From: an uncultured Nocardioides sp.
GTDB lineage: Bacteria > Actinomycetota > Actinomycetes > Propionibacteriales > Nocardioidaceae
Direction: 5' to 3'
DNA length: 14,992 nucleotides
NCBI RefSeq assembly: GCF_946885725.1
Contig: NZ_CAMPGZ010000097.1
Coordinates: 1 to 14,992, forward strand
The notes beneath the pieces were generated by a model, which made no database searches, had not been told where the DNA came from, and saw only the letters and a program-made list of their open reading frames with translations. Below, in pieces: positions 14,279 to 14,992 of this stretch (position 1 is its first letter; the number at the start of each line of letters is the position of its first letter). The position numbers were made by a program, and so were the translations under genes.

Positions 14279-14611
14279 CGGCCGTCACGTCCCTTCGGAG
14301 AGGAACGTTCTCGACCGACTGGAGGCGCAGATCGTGGTGAGGGCGACGCCGCCGTCCGCGCGGGCGGATGGATCGAAACGACGGGGTCCGTTGTGTGAGC
14401 TATGCACCCCGTCGAAAGTTCCGAACGGGCGGCTCGCGCCGCGCCGACCGTCGAGCGCGAGAGGATCGCGCCAGGCCGGAGCACCTGATCGGCGAGAGCG
14501 CTGACTTGGGGCCCGGGTGTGCGAGGGTGACCGGCTCAGATCCCAACGAGCCGCCGTATACGTCCGGTCGCGGTTTCGACGCGTCAATCCGAAACCCATG
14601 ATGGATGACGC
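14279..14611. other. gene-free spacer next to the MazG-like gene
   Basis: I see no supported gene, tRNA or mobile-element end here. Open frames on both strands (for example 14285..14599 minus and 14368..14601 plus) have arginine-rich, shuffled-looking translations, no ribosome-binding site and no recognisable domain. The stretch follows directly on the repeat array. It ends with a 7-bp inverted repeat next to the MazG-like gene. Confidence 0.4.
14572..14596 (-). terminator. possible weak terminator hairpin after the MazG-like gene
   Basis: GGTTTCG (14572..14578) and CGAAACC (14590..14596) form a 7-bp inverted repeat with an 11-nt loop, 15 bp beyond the stop of the minus-strand MazG-like gene. 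There is no U-run, so the terminator role is tentative. Confidence 0.3.
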
Positions 14612-14965
14612 TCAAGACCGGGAGCGGTCGGGAGCGATCCCGCGGACCTCCTCGACTGGGTACTTCCGAGAGGCCGCTTCAATCTTCGCGAGGGCGGCGG
14701 AGCCGAGGTCAATTCGGCATTGATCGGCCAGTCCCACGAGGTAGATCAAGACGTCCGCGAGTTCCTGAGTGGCTCGTGATCGCAACGGCTCGTGTTGAAC
14801 GAGCTCGGTCACCTCATCAGCGGGCAGCCACTGGAGAAGTTCCGCGAGTTCACCGACTTCGCCCATGAGGGCCAGCAGCACCGACTTGGGATCCTGGTAC
14901 CTGTCCCATTCTCGGTCCGTGATAAACGCCCGAGCGGCGTCCCTGATCATCTCGAGGTCGGACAC
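14612..14965 (-). CDS. MazG-like / DCTPP1-type nucleotide pyrophosphohydrolase
   Basis: 117 aa, small soluble all-alpha NTP pyrophosphatase. REWDRYQDPKSVLLALMGEVGELAELLQW (18-46) includes the metal-binding E36-V-G-E39 and E42. QELADVLIYLVGLADQCRIDL (67-87) contains E68-L-A-D71, and KYP (101-103) closes the fold. The pattern matches the RS21-C6/dCTP pyrophosphatase 1 branch rather than the longer MazG. The family hydrolyses (modified) dNTPs such as dCTP derivatives to the monophosphate and PPi; the substrate is not known here. The start is the GTG at 14965, with CAGAAT 6 nt upstream and no Shine-Dalgarno sequence. The base composition is lower in GC than the rest of the window (I counted 113 A/T in 14641..14940, about 62% GC), which suggests acquisition or less constrained DNA. 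No partner gene is seen within the window. Confidence 0.87.
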   Translation of the reverse strand: MSDLEMIRDAARAFITDREWDRYQDPKSVLLALMGEVGELAELLQWLPADEVTELVQHEPLRSRATQELADVLIYLVGLADQCRIDLGSAALAKIEAASRKYPVEEVRGIAPDRSRS

Positions 14966-14971
14966 GCCAGC

Positions 14972-14977
14972 ATTCTG
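14972..14977 (-). promoter_or_regulatory. weak -10 candidate for the MazG-like gene
   Basis: CAGAAT on the minus strand (4 of 6 to TATAAT) ends 6 nt before the GTG at 14965. The -35 region would lie beyond the end of the window. Confidence 0.3.
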
Positions 14978-14992
14978 TCTGACATCGGACGG

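Noticed and set aside
13887..14504. 205-codon plus-strand frame across the repeat array
   Set aside because: The 32-bp repeat period shifts frame at every unit, there is no ribosome-binding site, and no domain is recognisable.
14285..14599. 104-codon minus-strand frame
   Set aside because: Arg-rich translation without motifs, no ribosome-binding site, and it crosses the hairpin downstream of the MazG-like gene.
14279..14611. tRNA gene or attachment site
   Set aside because: Looking for a T-arm (GGTTCGANTCC-like) with matching stems on either strand gave only partial matches without a cloverleaf.

Overview
This 15-kb window is chromosomal DNA from a high-GC actinobacterium, most likely of the Nocardioidaceae/Propionibacteriales type. 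The evidence is the very GC-rich codon use, many GTG starts, 4-nt GTGA/ATGA stop-start overlaps, and a gene order that follows a conserved actinobacterial locus. The order and relative strands of suhB-type IMPase, DUF4193, DUF3093, dut, DUF3710, OB-fold protein, DUF3159, two TrkA/RCK proteins, APC/KimA-type permease and TrmA/RlmD-type methyltransferase match what I remember of Mycobacterium tuberculosis Rv2701c to Rv2689c. The lineage is an inference; I ran no search.

Layout. 1..104 holds three GC-rich dyad repeats. 105..1403 (-) is an FAD aldonolactone/alditol-type oxidase, divergent from an MpaB/DUF2236 haem oxygenase-like protein (1457..2326, +). That gene runs tail-to-tail, with an 86-bp overlap, into an MFS exporter (2241..3479, -). 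The MFS gene and the ferrochelatase gene cpfC (3504..4613, +) start 24 bp apart around a perfectly symmetric double -10 element. cpfC is followed after 1 nt by an inositol-monophosphatase-family gene (4615..5412). A 247-bp gap carrying a SigR/SigH-like promoter motif precedes the small zinc-ribbon protein DUF4193 (5660..5950), which ends at a strong bidirectional terminator. On the minus strand lie DUF4235 and DUF3093 (6079..6875). The four-gene operon dut, DUF3710, OB-fold protein, DUF3159 (6930..9248) has every junction overlapping by 4 nt. It overlaps by 33 bp the end of two coupled RCK proteins (9216..10549, -). These are divergent from a KimA-like K+ permease (10632..12686, +) coupled to an Fe-S 23S/tRNA m5U methyltransferase (12683..13858).

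From 13859 the conserved locus stops. A gene-free stretch of about 750 bp contains a degenerate repeat array with an exact 32-bp period, and then comes a MazG/DCTPP1-like nucleotide pyrophosphohydrolase gene (14612..14965, -) in DNA of lower GC. This looks like the edge of an accessory segment.

How the genes work together: two RCK sensors and a KimA-like permease form a plausible potassium-uptake module. dut and the terminal MazG-like protein both clean nucleotide pools. cpfC makes coproheme. The dut operon carries three conserved actinobacterial proteins of unknown function. No CRISPR array, tRNA, rRNA, transposase or classical defence system is visible. The most notable signals are regulatory: most transcription-unit-opening genes have a -10-like hexamer only 6-8 nt before the start codon (leaderless mRNAs), the cpfC/MFS promoter is a perfect dyad, and a 17-bp inverted repeat sits inside the dut promoter.
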